Shown: in pieces, positions 26,896 through 36,552 of the stretch | Position numbering within the stretch: position 1 is the stretch's first letter | Layout of the letters: each line of letters begins with the position of its first letter | Origin: Terrabacter sp. Ter38 | GTDB taxonomy: Bacteria; Actinomycetota; Actinomycetes; Actinomycetales; Dermatophilaceae | Assembly: GCF_024519435.1 (NCBI RefSeq) | Contig: NZ_JALJRZ010000008.1 | Location: 161,530 to 225,529, forward strand | Direction of reading: 5' to 3' | DNA: 64,000 nt | The notes under the pieces: generated by a model | What the model was told of the DNA's origin: nothing | The model's input: the letters and a program-made list of their open reading frames with translations, nothing else | The model's database searches: none | Program-made: the position numbers and the translations under genes

Positions 26896-26901
26896 GCGCC
26901 C

Positions 26902-26907
26902 AGCCTA
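26902..26907 (-). promoter_or_regulatory. -10-like box of the nadD operon
   Basis: TAGGCT on the minus strand ends six bases before the ATG at 26895, the first gene before nadD-rsfS. Confidence 0.5.
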
Positions 26908-26969
26908 GCGCCCGCACGCCCCGACCGACGCAGCGCGTGCCCACCGGGGCCGTTTGCCGTCCGGCGCGC

Positions 26970-27587
26970 TCAGCCACCACCTCTGCCCTCCCCCGGGTCC
27001 GCGTGCCGCAGCCACGCCTGGCCCACGGTCGTGAACGGCTCGTCGCCGGCCGCGACGGCCGCGTGGACACGGTCGCGCCACCGTTCGGCGAGGGCGACGA
27101 CCTCCTCCGGGTAGTCGAGCTCGACCTGGTGCTGCGCGAACTCGTCCTCGTCGTCCACATAGAGGTGACCGTCGCGGGTCAGCACGACGTCGAGGTCGAG
27201 GTCCACCATCGTCACCTCCCACTCCGGTCCGCCGTCGGCGGCCTCGCGGCGCCGCCAGACCGGCTCGGTGGTCATGTCGACGTAGACGCTGATCTCGCGG
27301 TGGGCCGGGTAGAAGCCCACGACGAAAGCCCCCTCGTGCGGCACGAGGGACACCCAGCCACTGGACTCGACGAACTCGACACCGGGACGCACGCACCGGG
27401 TGCCGACCGGCGCGAACCACCAGTGACCGTGCTCGTCGGACCCGAGGTACCGACCGTCCCACTCCCAGTGTCGGCCGCCGCCCCACTTCGTGAAGCGCCC
27501 GGCGACCGGGGTGCCGGGCGCGAGGCCACCCGGCGGCATACCTCCTCGGGACGGACGGTCGGCAGCGGCAGAGCTCACGCCCGGCAC
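26970..27587 (-). CDS. DUF402 domain protein
   Basis: A 205-residue soluble protein of the DUF402 (FomD/Ntdp-like) family: KWGGGRHWEWDGRYLGSDEHGHWWFAP, then GWVSLVPHEGAFVVGFYP and YVDMTTEPVWRR, EVTMVDLDLDVVLTRDGHLYVDDEDEF, where the acidic residues form the metal and phosphate site in relatives that hydrolyse nucleoside di- or triphosphates or nucleotidyl esters. The substrate is unknown. Two starts are possible: GTG 27587, used here, or ATG 27539; the latter has GAGGAGG only one base before it, too close for a normal ribosome site. Confidence 0.8.
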   Translation of the reverse strand: MPGVSSAAADRPSRGGMPPGGLAPGTPVAGRFTKWGGGRHWEWDGRYLGSDEHGHWWFAPVGTRCVRPGVEFVESSGWVSLVPHEGAFVVGFYPAHREISVYVDMTTEPVWRRREAADGGPEWEVTMVDLDLDVVLTRDGHLYVDDEDEFAQHQVELDYPEEVVALAERWRDRVHAAVAAGDEPFTTVGQAWLRHADPGEGRGGG

Positions 27588-27673
27588 GCTACCGGCGCCA
27601 CGGCGGGCGCGCAGGGACGTGCGAGGTACAGCACGCCCACAGCGAGGTGACAGGCACAGCCCATCCGCGGCCG

Positions 27674-27679
27674 TACCCT
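27674..27679 (+). promoter_or_regulatory. -10-like box for the glycosyltransferase gene
   Basis: TACCCT ends seven bases before the ATG at 27687 without a ribosome site, a leaderless arrangement. Confidence 0.5.
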
Positions 27680-27686
27680 AGAACCC

Positions 27687-28835
27687 ATGGTTCCCGAGTT
27701 GTCCGTGGTCATCCCGATGTACAACGAGGAGGAGGTGCTCCCCCTCCTCGTCGAGCGGCTCCGACCGCTCCTCGACGGCATGGGCACCACCTACGAGGTC
27801 GTCGCCGTCGACGACGGCAGCGCGGACCTGACGGCCGCGCTGCTCCAGCGCTACCACCGCGAGTGGTCCCAGCTGCGCGTCGTGCGCCTGCGCGCCAACG
27901 CCGGGCACCAGGCCGCGATCTCCGCCGGTCTCGTCAGCGCCCTCGGCGACTACGTCGTCACGATCGACGCCGACCTGCAGGACCCGCCCGAGATCATCCC
28001 GCAGATGCTCGCGGCCGCGAAGGACGACGGCGTCGACGTCGTCTACGGCGTGCGCAACGACCGCACGACCGACACGTGGTTCAAGCGGGCCTCGGCCCAG
28101 GCGTTCTACAAGCTCATCGGTCTCATGTCGCAGACCTCGGCCCACGCCGACGCCGGCGACTACCGCCTCATGTCGCGCGCCACCGTCGACGCGATCAACA
28201 GCCTCCCCGAGCACAACCGCGTCCTGCGCTTCATCGTGCCGGCCCTCAACTTCCCGTCCGACACGGTCGAGTACAAGCGCGAGGAGCGTGCGGCCGGGGA
28301 CTCGAAGTACCCGCTGCTCAAGATGATCAAGCTCTCGCTCGACTCGCTGACCGGCTTCTCGACGGCGCCGCTGCGGCTCGCGACGTTCGCCGGCTTCGGT
28401 GGTGCCGTCCTCGCCGTGCTGCTCGTCCTCTACACGCTGATCTCCCGGTCGCAGGGCCACACCGTCGCCGGCTGGACCTCGACCGTCGCCATCGTCGCGG
28501 GCGTCGGGGCCGTCCAGCTCGTCTGCGTCGGCATCCTCGGCGAGTACATCGGCCGGATGTACGGCCACATGCAGGGCCGCCCGACCTACTTCATCGCCTA
28601 CGACTCGATGACGGCCGACACCGGCGAGCACGGTCCGACGGACACTCCGCTGCCGGCTCAGCCCAGCGAGGAGCACATCCTCACGACGACGGACGAGTCG
28701 GAGCCCGACACCGTGACGCTGCTCCACCCGACGGTCGAAGCCACGCCCCAGGCTGCGCCCCAGCCGGAGCGCACTCAGCCGGAGCGCACTCAGCCGGAGC
28801 GCACTCAGCCGGAGCGCACTCAGCTGCGCGGCTGA
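27687..28835 (+). CDS. family 2 glycosyltransferase (DPM1/GtrB-like), membrane-bound
   Basis: A 382-residue GT-A fold enzyme. LSVVIPMYNEEEVLPLLVERL and VVAVDDGSADLT bind the nucleotide sugar; the metal site is DADLQD (residues 94-99), and NAGHQAAISAGL is typical of polyprenyl-phosphate glycosyltransferases. Two membrane helices follow (about 235-255 and 268-290), ending VGILGEYIGRMYGHMQGRPTYF, as in GtrB/ArnC-type enzymes that load a sugar on a lipid carrier at the inner membrane face. The 75-residue tail is hydrophilic and ends in four QPERT repeats. The 3' end overlaps the convergent methyltransferase gene by 16 bases. Confidence 0.9.
   Translation: MVPELSVVIPMYNEEEVLPLLVERLRPLLDGMGTTYEVVAVDDGSADLTAALLQRYHREWSQLRVVRLRANAGHQAAISAGLVSALGDYVVTIDADLQDPPEIIPQMLAAAKDDGVDVVYGVRNDRTTDTWFKRASAQAFYKLIGLMSQTSAHADAGDYRLMSRATVDAINSLPEHNRVLRFIVPALNFPSDTVEYKREERAAGDSKYPLLKMIKLSLDSLTGFSTAPLRLATFAGFGGAVLAVLLVLYTLISRSQGHTVAGWTSTVAIVAGVGAVQLVCVGILGEYIGRMYGHMQGRPTYFIAYDSMTADTGEHGPTDTPLPAQPSEEHILTTTDESEPDTVTLLHPTVEATPQAAPQPERTQPERTQPERTQPERTQLRG
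28759..28818 (+). repeat. 15-bp tandem repeat at the glycosyltransferase gene end
   Basis: Four perfect copies of cagccggagcgcact encode QPERT repeated four times, immediately before the stop and next to the overlap with the convergent gene. Confidence 0.92.
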
Positions 28836-29515
28836 GCCCGCACGAGCAGGCTGACGCCGGGCAGGCCGCCGACGGGCAGGTAGCGCTCGGCGGTGATGAT
28901 CGTGCGCAGCCCGAGATTGACGACCGGGTGGAGGTTCTCGAGGTCCGAGCCAGAGCTCGTCCGTCGGCGCATCGCCACGACGGGGCGCAGCAGCACGTTC
29001 CACGACCGCACGTCGGTGACCTCGAAGCCGCCGCGCTGGAGCAGGTCGAGCAGGCCCTCGCGCGTGTAGCGGCGCACGTGGTCGACGGCCTCGTCGTGCT
29101 GAGACCACAGCCTCGGGTCGGCCGGAACGGCCACCAGGTAGGTGCCGGTCGGCTTGAGCACACGGTGCACCTCGGCCACCGCGGCGTCGTCGTCGTCGAG
29201 GTGCTCGAGCAGGTCGAAGGCCATGACGAGGTCGAGCGAGTCGTCCGCGACGGGCAGGCGGGTCGCGTCGCCGCGGAGCGTCGGGAGCCCGCGACCGTGC
29301 GCCACCTCCGCGCCGTCCGAGCCGTACTCGAGCGCGACGGCGTCCCAGCCGTGCTCGCGCAGGACCCGGGTGTTGCCCCCGCCCGCGGCGCCGATGTCGA
29401 GGGCGCGTCCGGGCGCCAGCCCCGAGATGGCCTTGGCCAGGAGGTGACGCCGCTCGCGGTACCACCAGTGGTCGTCCTCCAGCTCAGCGAGCTTGCGGAC
29501 CTCGGTGCCTTCCAT
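28820..29515 (-). CDS. class I SAM-dependent methyltransferase
   Basis: A 231-residue methyltransferase. DHWWYRERRHLLAKAI is the opening seen in lipid and polysaccharide-associated family members; GRALDIGAAGGGNTRVL is the SAM motif I, LPVADDSLDLVMAFDLLEHL motif II-III, and HRVLKPTGTYLVAVPA the post-motif strand. The substrate is not evident. The convergent, overlapping glycosyltransferase gene suggests a possible shared pathway in cell-envelope glycan or lipid-linked sugar modification, though convergent placement is weak evidence. Confidence 0.87.
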   Translation of the reverse strand: MEGTEVRKLAELEDDHWWYRERRHLLAKAISGLAPGRALDIGAAGGGNTRVLREHGWDAVALEYGSDGAEVAHGRGLPTLRGDATRLPVADDSLDLVMAFDLLEHLDDDDAAVAEVHRVLKPTGTYLVAVPADPRLWSQHDEAVDHVRRYTREGLLDLLQRGGFEVTDVRSWNVLLRPVVAMRRRTSSGSDLENLHPVVNLGLRTIITAERYLPVGGLPGVSLLVRAQPRS

Positions 29516-29562
29516 GGTGCGACATCATGCCACCCGGGGAGGGGGTGCTGCGCCGGCACCCG

Positions 29563-30846
29563 TCAGCGCGTGTGGCCGTCGCCCTCGACGATCCACTTCG
29601 TCGTCGTCAGCTCGGGCAGGGCCATCGGCCCGCGGGCGTGCAGCTTCTGCGTCGAGATGCCGATCTCGGCGCCGAAACCGAACTCCCCGCCGTCGGTGAA
29701 GCGGGTGCTGGCGTTGACCATGACCGCCGCCGCGTCGACCTCCGCGGTGAAGCGCCGGGCTGCCGCCCGGTCCTCCGTGACGATCGCCTCGGTGTGCCCG
29801 GTCCCGAACCGACGGATCCGGTCCATCGCCTCGTCGAGGTCGTCGACGACGGCCACGCTCATCTCCAGGCCGTGCCACTCGGTCCCGAAGTCGGCTTCGC
29901 TCGCGAGGGCGTATGCCGCCCCGGCCGCTTCGGCGTACGGCGTGACCTCGGGTGCCACGTGCAGTCGCACGCCGGCACCGGCGAGGTCGGTGAGCGCCTT
30001 GGGCAGGAAGTCGGCGGCGACGTCACGGTGGACGAGGAGCGACTCGGCGGCGTTGCAGACGCTGGGCCGGTGGGTCTTGGCGTTGAGCGTGATGGCCCGG
30101 GCCTGGTCGAGGTCGGCGGCCCGGTCGACGTAGACGTGGCACACACCGACGCCGGTCTCGATGACGGGGACGGTCGACTCGCGGACCACCGTCTCGATGA
30201 GGTCGGCCCCCCCGCGCGGGATGACGAGGTCGACGTGGCCGCGGGCCGTCATGAGGGCCCGAGCCGCGTCGCGGCCCCCCTCCTCGAGGAGGGTCACGGC
30301 GTCGACCGGGAGGCCCTGCTGGGCCAGCGATCCGCGCATCGCCTCGACGAGGGCGTGGTTGCTGCTCGCCGCGGCCGACCCCCCGCGCAGGAGGACAGCG
30401 TTGCCGGACTTGAGGGCGAGGCCGGCCGCGTCGACGGTGACGTTGGGCCGCGCCTCGTAGATCATCCCGATGACGCCCATGGGCACGCGCACCTGGCGGA
30501 TCTGCAGACCGTTGGCGAGGGTCGACCCGCGGACGATCTCGCCGACCGGGTCGGGCAGGGCCGCGACGTCGCGCAGGGCCTGGGCGACGGCGGCCACGCG
30601 GGCCCCGTCGAGACGTAGCCGGTCCTGGAGGCTCTCGCTCATCCCCGTGGCTCGACCGCGCTCGATGTCCTCCGCGTTGGCCTCGATGACCGTTGGAGCA
30701 GCGGCGTCGACGGCGTCCGCGAGCAGCAGCAGGGCCGCGTCCTTCTCGGCACGGGACATGAGGGCGAGCCGACGTGAGGCGGTGCGGGCGCGCTCTGCCA
30801 GGGCCGTCACGTGCTCGACGACGGCGGGGTCGATCGTCTGGGACAT
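29563..30846 (-). CDS. proA: gamma-glutamyl phosphate reductase
   Basis: A 427-residue NADPH enzyme for the second step of proline synthesis. [21 protein letters not shown] and [11 protein letters not shown] line the cofactor site, and the catalytic Cys264 is in [14 protein letters not shown]. Full family length. Start ATG 30846 ([10 protein letters not shown]) has both GGAGG and a TACGCT -10-like box directly ahead; the in-frame region beyond that is non-coding and overlaps proB. The gene stands back-to-back with proB instead of following it. Confidence 0.96.
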   Translation of the reverse strand: MSQTIDPAVVEHVTALAERARTASRRLALMSRAEKDAALLLLADAVDAAAPTVIEANAEDIERGRATGMSESLQDRLRLDGARVAAVAQALRDVAALPDPVGEIVRGSTLANGLQIRQVRVPMGVIGMIYEARPNVTVDAAGLALKSGNAVLLRGGSAAASSNHALVEAMRGSLAQQGLPVDAVTLLEEGGRDAARALMTARGHVDLVIPRGGADLIETVVRESTVPVIETGVGVCHVYVDRAADLDQARAITLNAKTHRPSVCNAAESLLVHRDVAADFLPKALTDLAGAGVRLHVAPEVTPYAEAAGAAYALASEADFGTEWHGLEMSVAVVDDLDEAMDRIRRFGTGHTEAIVTEDRAAARRFTAEVDAAAVMVNASTRFTDGGEFGFGAEIGISTQKLHARGPMALPELTTTKWIVEGDGHTR

Positions 30847-30852
30847 GCCTCC

Positions 30853-30858
30853 AGCGTA
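30853..30858 (-). promoter_or_regulatory. -10-like box for proA
   Basis: TACGCT on the minus strand ends six bases before the proA ATG. The spacer itself contains GGAGG, too close to serve well as a ribosome site. Confidence 0.4.
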
Positions 30859-30947
30859 GGTCGTCACGCACCCGGGCGACCGCGGGTTTCCGGGGGCTGG
30901 ACCAGAGGCCGCGACGGACGGCCCTGCGTGGCCCCGCGGCCCGTCAC

Positions 30948-30953
30948 TAGAGT
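30948..30953 (+). promoter_or_regulatory. -10-like box for proB
   Basis: TAGAGT ends seven bases before the proB GTG. With the proA box at 30853-30858 it makes a compact divergent promoter region of about 110 bases. Confidence 0.5.
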
Positions 30954-30960
30954 TCGAGGT

Positions 30961-32073
30961 GTGTCGCCCCACTCCGTCATCAGCACCGCCCGACGGCTCG
31001 TCGTCAAGGTCGGCTCCAGCTCGCTGACCGGGGTGGACGGCGGCATCGACCACGGCCGACTCGTGGCCCTGGCGAATGCCTTGGCGCACAAGCACCTCGA
31101 CGGCACGCAGATCGTCCTCGTCAGCTCCGGTGCCATCGCCGCCGGCATCCACCCGCTCCGCCTCAACGCCCGACCCCGTGACCTCGCGACCCAGCAGGCA
31201 GCAGCCTCGGTCGGCCAGGGCGCCCTGCTCGCCGGCTACACGCAGGCGTTCGCCGGACACGACATCACCGTCGGGCAGGTGTTGCTCACCGCCGACGACG
31301 TCACGCGACGCACGCACTACGCGAACGCCCGACGCACCCTCGAGCGGCTGCTCGACCTCGGCGTGCTGCCGATCGTCAACGAGAACGACACCGTCGCCAC
31401 GAGCGAGATCCGCTTCGGCGACAACGACCGGCTCGCCGCCCTCGTCGCCCATCTCATCGACGCCGACGCGCTCGTGCTCCTCTCCGACGTCGACGCCCTC
31501 TACGACGGACCCCCGAGCCGCCCCGGGGCCCAGCGCATCCCGGTCGTCCGAGGACCGCAGGACCTCGTCGGCGTCGAGATCGGCGGCAGCGGCTCGAAGG
31601 TGGGCACGGGTGGCATGACGACGAAGATCGAGGCGGCCCGGATCGCGACCGCGGCCGGCGTCGTCACCACGGTGACGGCCGCGGACCGGGTCACCCAGGT
31701 GCTCGACGGCGAGGACGTCGGCACGGTGTTCCTGCCGGTCGGGGTGCGCGGACGGTCCAGACGGCTCTGGCTCGAGCACGCGACGACCGCGCGGGGGCGG
31801 CTCATCATCGACGACGGCGCCGTCACGGCGCTGGTCCAGCGCAAGAAGTCGCTGCTCCCCGCCGGGATCACGGCCGTCGAGGGCACGTTCCACGACGGAG
31901 ACCCCGTCGACGTGTGCTCTCCCGACGGCACCACGATCGCCCGCGGCCTCGTCAACTACAGCTCGTCCGAGCTCCCGTCCTTGCTGGGACGGTCGACGAG
32001 GGAGCTCGCCCGCGAGCTCGGCCCGGAGTACGAGCGGGAGGTCATCCACCGCGACGATCTCGTCGTCATCTGA
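30961..32073 (+). CDS. proB: glutamate 5-kinase
   Basis: A 370-residue kinase for the first step of proline synthesis, feedback-inhibited by proline in most bacteria. [53 protein letters not shown] and [18 protein letters not shown] are the amino-acid kinase motifs; the C-terminal 100 residues ([31 protein letters not shown] and on) are a PUA domain. GTG 30961 is chosen for its -10 spacing and family length. In most actinobacteria proB lies between obg and proA in one direction; here it is divergent from proA. Confidence 0.96.
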   Translation: MSPHSVISTARRLVVKVGSSSLTGVDGGIDHGRLVALANALAHKHLDGTQIVLVSSGAIAAGIHPLRLNARPRDLATQQAAASVGQGALLAGYTQAFAGHDITVGQVLLTADDVTRRTHYANARRTLERLLDLGVLPIVNENDTVATSEIRFGDNDRLAALVAHLIDADALVLLSDVDALYDGPPSRPGAQRIPVVRGPQDLVGVEIGGSGSKVGTGGMTTKIEAARIATAAGVVTTVTAADRVTQVLDGEDVGTVFLPVGVRGRSRRLWLEHATTARGRLIIDDGAVTALVQRKKSLLPAGITAVEGTFHDGDPVDVCSPDGTTIARGLVNYSSSELPSLLGRSTRELARELGPEYEREVIHRDDLVVI

Positions 32074-32245
32074 GGACGACCACCCGACCGCTTCGTCACG
32101 GTCCGCCCGAGAGGTAGCGACCGGCCGGCGCGGGAGCGGCCGACGGTCCCGGGACGCCCCCCACCGGTCGGCGTCCGCCCGGGCGGTGTCGCAGTCGCCC
32201 CCCGTCCGGAAGGTTGCCCGTCCACCGGATCGACCTCGGACGCGC

Positions 32246-32282
32246 GAGTGGCCGCGCACACCCCTGGTGTACGCGGCCACTC
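32246..32282. terminator. bidirectional terminator between proB and actP-like gene
   Basis: A 17-base stem with one mismatch (GAGTGGCCGCG..CACC against GGTGT..CGCGGCCACTC) and a three-base loop lies in the 247-base gap between convergent stops. The rest of the gap shows no gene. Confidence 0.75.
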
Positions 32283-32320
32283 CCCGTCCCCCCGTCGACC
32301 CGGCAGGGGGACGCATCGAC

Positions 32321-33967
32321 TCAGTGCTGGGTCGCCGTCTCGGCGCCGTGACCGGTGAGCGAGCGCACCTCCATCTCGGCGTACTTCGCCGCGTTGTACT
32401 CGCGGCTCGTGACGGTGCCGATGTAGCCGAGGACGAAGCCGAGCGGAATCGAGATGATGCCCGGGTTGTCGAGCGGGAACCAGTGGAAGTCGACCCCCTG
32501 GAGCATCGACGGGCTCTTCTTGGTCAACGGGTCGATCGGCTTGCCGGAGACCACGGGGCTGAAGATGATCAGCGTGATGGCGCTGATGAGGCCGCCGTAG
32601 ATGCTCCACAGCGCGCCCCTGGTGTTGAACCGCTTCCAGAAGAGCGAGTAGAGGATCGTCGGCAGGTTCGCGCTCGCGGCGATGGCGAAGGCCAGCGCCA
32701 CGAGGAAGGCGATGTTCTGACCGAGGGCGAAGATGCCGCCGATGATGGCGATGGCGCCGAGGACGAGCGCTGCGATGCGCGCGACCTTGACCTCCTCCTC
32801 GGGGGTGGCGGTGCCCTTCTTGACGACCGTGTTGTAGATGTCGTGCGACAGGGACGCGCTCGCCGTGATGGTCAGGCCGGCGACGACCGCGAGGATCGTC
32901 GCGAAGGCGACCGCCGAGATGATCCCGAGCAGGATCTCGCCGCCGAGCTCGAAGGCGAGCAGCGGGGCCGCCGAGTTGACGCCACCCGGTGCCGCCTTGA
33001 TGGCCGCCGCCCCTACGAGCTCCGCCGCCCCGAAGCCGAGGATGAGGGTGAAGATGTAGAAGATGCCGATGAGCCAGATGGCCCACACGACGGACCGACG
33101 GGCCTCACGCGAGGTCGGCACCGTGTAGAAGCGCATGAGCACGTGCGGCAGGCCGGCCGTGCCGAGGACGAGAGCCATCGACAGGGAGATGAAGTCGACG
33201 GGGTTCTTGTACTGCAGTCCCGGCTGGAGCAGGTCCTTCCCGCCCGCCTCCTGCGAGGCGGCCGTGGCCTCGCCGAGCAGGTTCGAGAGGCTGAGGCCGA
33301 ACTTGGCGAGGACCCAGACGGTCATGATCGCCGCGCCGATGATGAGCAGCACGGCCTTGATGATCTGCACCCACGTCGTGCCCTTCATGCCGCCGAAGAT
33401 GACGTAGAAGATCATGAGGATGCCGACGACGACGATGACGAGCCGCTGACCGACAGCGCCCTCGATGCCGAGCAGGAGGGCGACGAGTCCGCCGGCGCCG
33501 GCCATCTGGGCCAGCAGGTAGAAGAACGACACGACGAGCGTCGAGATGGCCGCGGCGATACGGACCGGTCGCTGGCGCAGCCGGAAGCTGAGCACGTCGG
33601 CCATCGTGTACTTGCCGACGTTGCGGAGCAGCTCGGCCACGAGCAGCAGGGCGACGAGCCAGGCCACGAGGAAGCCGATGGAGTAGAGGAACCCGTCGTA
33701 GCCGTTGATGGCGATGGCGCCCGCGATGCCGAGGAACGAGGCCGCCGACAGGTAGTCACCGGCGATCGCGATGCCGTTCTGCCGGCCGGTGAAGGCACGT
33801 CCACCCGCGTAGTACTCCGCGGCGCTGCGGTTGTTGCGCGACGCCCGGATGACGATGGCGAGGGTGACGACGACGAAGAGGGCGAAGATGCCGATGTTGA
33901 TCGCCGGGTTGCCGACCGTGGTCGCCGCAGGGACGAGGGACGGGGCCGAGCCGAGGAGGGCGCTCAC
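32321..33967 (-). CDS. actP: cation/acetate-type sodium:solute symporter
   Basis: A 548-residue SSS-family transporter with about 13 helices. [34 protein letters not shown] is the family signature in helix 1-2, and [44 protein letters not shown] and [11 protein letters not shown] match ActP/MctC monocarboxylate carriers (acetate, propionate, pyruvate). GTG 33967 overlaps the stop of a DUF485 gene, the usual partner. The symbol follows family similarity; exact substrate is inferred. It is in the block governed, by position, by the LytS/LytR pair. Confidence 0.9.
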   Translation of the reverse strand: MSALLGSAPSLVPAATTVGNPAINIGIFALFVVVTLAIVIRASRNNRSAAEYYAGGRAFTGRQNGIAIAGDYLSAASFLGIAGAIAINGYDGFLYSIGFLVAWLVALLLVAELLRNVGKYTMADVLSFRLRQRPVRIAAAISTLVVSFFYLLAQMAGAGGLVALLLGIEGAVGQRLVIVVVGILMIFYVIFGGMKGTTWVQIIKAVLLIIGAAIMTVWVLAKFGLSLSNLLGEATAASQEAGGKDLLQPGLQYKNPVDFISLSMALVLGTAGLPHVLMRFYTVPTSREARRSVVWAIWLIGIFYIFTLILGFGAAELVGAAAIKAAPGGVNSAAPLLAFELGGEILLGIISAVAFATILAVVAGLTITASASLSHDIYNTVVKKGTATPEEEVKVARIAALVLGAIAIIGGIFALGQNIAFLVALAFAIAASANLPTILYSLFWKRFNTRGALWSIYGGLISAITLIIFSPVVSGKPIDPLTKKSPSMLQGVDFHWFPLDNPGIISIPLGFVLGYIGTVTSREYNAAKYAEMEVRSLTGHGAETATQH

Positions 33968-34299
33968 TGCTTGACCCCCATCTTCTGCGCGAGGGCTTCG
34001 GCCTCGGGGTCGAAGACGCGGTCGGCCCAGCGGGCGTAGACCATCGTGATCGTGAAGGTCGAGACGAACTGGAGGAGGCCGAGGATCAGGCCCCACGTGA
34101 TGTTGCCGAGGACCCGCGTCCCCATGAAGTCCTTCGCGAAGACGGACAGCAGGACGTAGAGGAAGTACCACGCGAGGAACAGCGCGGTCAGCGGGAAGAC
34201 GAACCTGCGGAACTTGCTGCGCAGCTGGGCGAACTCGGGCGAGTTCTGCATGGCGACGTTGGGATCGTCGACCACGCGCTCTGGAGCCTCTTTGCTCAC
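33964..34299 (-). CDS. DUF485 membrane protein
   Basis: A 111-residue protein with two membrane helices (FVFPLTALFLAWYFLYVLLSV; WGLILGLLQFVSTFTITMVYARWADRVFDP), the DUF485 form found before actP in many bacteria. It is thought to aid or modulate the symporter. GTG 34299 has GGAGG seven bases upstream, and the stop overlaps the symporter start (GTGA). The 227 bases upstream, to the next symporter gene, hold no gene that I can see; a TACCTT box at 34445-34450 could be this operon's promoter. Confidence 0.88.
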   Translation of the reverse strand: MSKEAPERVVDDPNVAMQNSPEFAQLRSKFRRFVFPLTALFLAWYFLYVLLSVFAKDFMGTRVLGNITWGLILGLLQFVSTFTITMVYARWADRVFDPEAEALAQKMGVKQ

Positions 34300-34526
34300 T
34301 GGGCCACCTCCGGGGCGGTTGGGTCGTGCCTGGGTGCAGGGCGTTCGGCGCGGTCCTGTCGTCGCCGACGCTTCCCCGGACGGTCCCGTGGTGGCGTCGA
34401 CGCCCCTGTCGCTCCGCGCTGCCGGCACACGGCCGGCGAGAGCCAAGGTAGAGCGCGCGCGGTGCCCCGGCAGGCGCAGCGTGGGGGCCATCGCCCAGCG
34501 GCGCCGATGGTTCGCCGTGCGCGGGA

Positions 34527-36158
34527 TCAGCTGCGACGAGCGGTCGTCCCGGGGCGACGAACGGTCTCCCCCGTGCTTGGGTATGCCGGGTGCGGCGTCC
34601 CGTCGGACGCCGCCTCCACGGTCGGCGGGCGGCGGTACCAGCGCTCGGGGTGGAACGAGCCCCGGTTGAGGTCGATGTGCTCGGGGGCGTGCAGCCGGAC
34701 CATGGTCTGCGCGACGTGCTCGGGGGTGCTCGATCGGGTGGCGAGCGACACGAGCACCATCGTCGCGAAGGCCAACGGCACGCTCACGGCCGCGGGCTGG
34801 GTCAGGACGACGCCGAACCAGCCGCCGGTGGTGATGCCGAACGTCGTCGTGACGACGGCTCCCATCGACAGGGCGCCCCCGACGACGAGGCCGGAGATCG
34901 CCCCACGCGACGTCAGCCCCCGCCACCAGATCCCGAGCAGGAGCATCGGGCAGAACGTCGACGCGGCCACCGCGAAGGTCAGCTCGACCGCGTGGGCCAC
35001 GGGGACTCCGGCCGAGACGACGGTGAGCAGGAGCGCGCCGGCCACGACGACGACCGTCGTGAGGCGGAAGGTGCGGATGCCCTGGCGGTGCCCGGCGCCC
35101 CAGCGCACGAGGTCCTGGCTCACGACGCCGGCGACCGACACGACGAGGCCGGTCGACGTCGACAGGAACGCGGCGAACGCCCCGGCGGCGAGGACGGCGG
35201 TGAGCCCCTCGGCGACCGGACCCTCGAAGAGCCGGCTCGGCAGCTCGAGCACGACCGAGTCGGCTCGGCCGGCGGCGACGAGGTCCGGCGCGACGTAGCG
35301 CCCGATGACGCCGTAGACGACGGGCAGCAGGTAGAAGCCGGAGAGGAGCACGAGGACCGCGAGCGTCGTCCGACGGGCGGCGCGGCCGTCGGGGTTGGTG
35401 TAGAAGCGGACGACGACGTGGGGCAGGCCCATCGTCCCGAAGAAGGTCGCCAGGACGAGGGAGTACGTCAGGTAGAGGGCGTGCTCGCCGTGGAGCGGCT
35501 CGACCCAGTCGGTGACGAACACGGAGCCGACGGCTGGGTCGTCACTGCGTCCGCCCACCGCACCGAGCAGGAGGAAGAGGGGCGTCAGCAGCGCGAGCAG
35601 CTTGAGCCAGTAGTGGAAGGCCTGCACGAGGGTGACGCTCCGCATGCCGCCGGGCAGGACGTTGAGACAGACGACGACGGCGACGGCCAGCTGCCCCACC
35701 CACGACGGGGCCCCGGTCAGGGTGCGCAGGGTCAGGCCCGCGCCCTGGAACTGGGGGATGAGGTACAGCAGGCCGATCGCGACGACGAGCAGGCTCGACG
35801 CGCGGCGGGCGACGACGGACTCGAGGCGCAGCTGGGCGAAGTCGGGCAGGGTGTAGGCCCCCGACCGGCGCAGGGGCGCCGCGACGAACACCAGGAGCAG
35901 CAGGTAGCCCGCGGTCCAGCCGATCGGCAGCCAGAGCATGTCGACGCCGCGCGCGAGGATCAGCCCGGCGACCCCGAGGAACGATGCGGCAGAGAGGTAC
36001 TCACCGCTGATGGCCGAGGCGTTGAGCACCGGGCTGACGCCGCGGGAGGCGACGTAGAAGTCGCTCATGGTCCGCGAGAGCCGCAGCCCGAAGGCGCCGA
36101 CGGCGAGGGATGCGATCGAGACGAGGACGACGGCGACGATGCTCGCGGCGTTGTTCAC
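34527..36158 (-). CDS. second sodium:solute symporter family protein
   Basis: A 543-residue SSS transporter. [41 protein letters not shown] is the signature region, and GTMGLPHVVVRFYTNPDGRAARRT repeats the ActP-type loop. The C-terminal 50 residues (PEHIDLNRGSFHPERWYRRPP on) are cytoplasmic and less conserved. It is more divergent than the actP-like protein and may carry another monocarboxylate, such as pyruvate or lactate. GTG 36158 is placed 16 bases after a small membrane-protein gene and in line with the LytS/LytR genes. Confidence 0.87.
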   Translation of the reverse strand: MNNAASIVAVVLVSIASLAVGAFGLRLSRTMSDFYVASRGVSPVLNASAISGEYLSAASFLGVAGLILARGVDMLWLPIGWTAGYLLLLVFVAAPLRRSGAYTLPDFAQLRLESVVARRASSLLVVAIGLLYLIPQFQGAGLTLRTLTGAPSWVGQLAVAVVVCLNVLPGGMRSVTLVQAFHYWLKLLALLTPLFLLLGAVGGRSDDPAVGSVFVTDWVEPLHGEHALYLTYSLVLATFFGTMGLPHVVVRFYTNPDGRAARRTTLAVLVLLSGFYLLPVVYGVIGRYVAPDLVAAGRADSVVLELPSRLFEGPVAEGLTAVLAAGAFAAFLSTSTGLVVSVAGVVSQDLVRWGAGHRQGIRTFRLTTVVVVAGALLLTVVSAGVPVAHAVELTFAVAASTFCPMLLLGIWWRGLTSRGAISGLVVGGALSMGAVVTTTFGITTGGWFGVVLTQPAAVSVPLAFATMVLVSLATRSSTPEHVAQTMVRLHAPEHIDLNRGSFHPERWYRRPPTVEAASDGTPHPAYPSTGETVRRPGTTARRS

Positions 36159-36174
36159 CGGTGACGCACCCGGG

Positions 36175-36552
36175 TCACCGACCGTCGAGCAGGTCGCTGA
36201 AGGTGGCCTCGTTGCGCTCGGACCTCCGCACGTAGAACGCGCCGAGGCCGATGATCTCGGCGAACGCGACCACGGTGAGCAGGATCCACGGCAGCGGCAC
36301 CCCGAGCAGGTGGATCCCGGCAAGCCCGGGGACGGCCACGAAGAGCAGGGGCAGCACTCCTAGCGTCGAGGCGAGCACGAGGAGGACCCCGAGGGCGAGG
36401 CGCAGCTGGCTGCGCATCAGCGAGGTGATGTAGACCTCGCCGAGCCGGGTCTGCTCGTCGATCTCGGAGGCGATCGAGACGTTCCGGGTGCGCGCGGCCG
36501 ACGTGCGGGGGCTCGTGACGCGGACCCGTGCTCGGGGCGCCTCGGGCGTCAT
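36175..36552 (-). CDS. small two-helix membrane protein beside the symporter
   Basis: A 125-residue protein with a charged N-terminus (MTPEAPRARVRVTSPRTS) and two membrane helices (LRLALGVLLVLASTLGVLPLLFV; LPWILLTVVAFAEIIGLGAFYV). Size and helix pattern are DUF485-like though sequence is divergent, and it occupies the equivalent place ahead of a symporter. The ATG overlaps the end of the LytR-type regulator gene by four bases, so regulator, small protein and symporter are probably one transcript. Confidence 0.72.
   Translation of the reverse strand: MTPEAPRARVRVTSPRTSAARTRNVSIASEIDEQTRLGEVYITSLMRSQLRLALGVLLVLASTLGVLPLLFVAVPGLAGIHLLGVPLPWILLTVVAFAEIIGLGAFYVRRSERNEATFSDLLDGR

Noticed and set aside
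28759..28818. CRISPR-like repeats
   Set aside because: The repeat is a contiguous 15-bp coding minisatellite without spacers; no CRISPR array or cas gene is present.
34300..34526. Additional small gene between DUF485 and the second symporter
   Set aside because: Frames here are Arg/Pro-rich without ribosome site or conserved segment; treated as regulatory gap.
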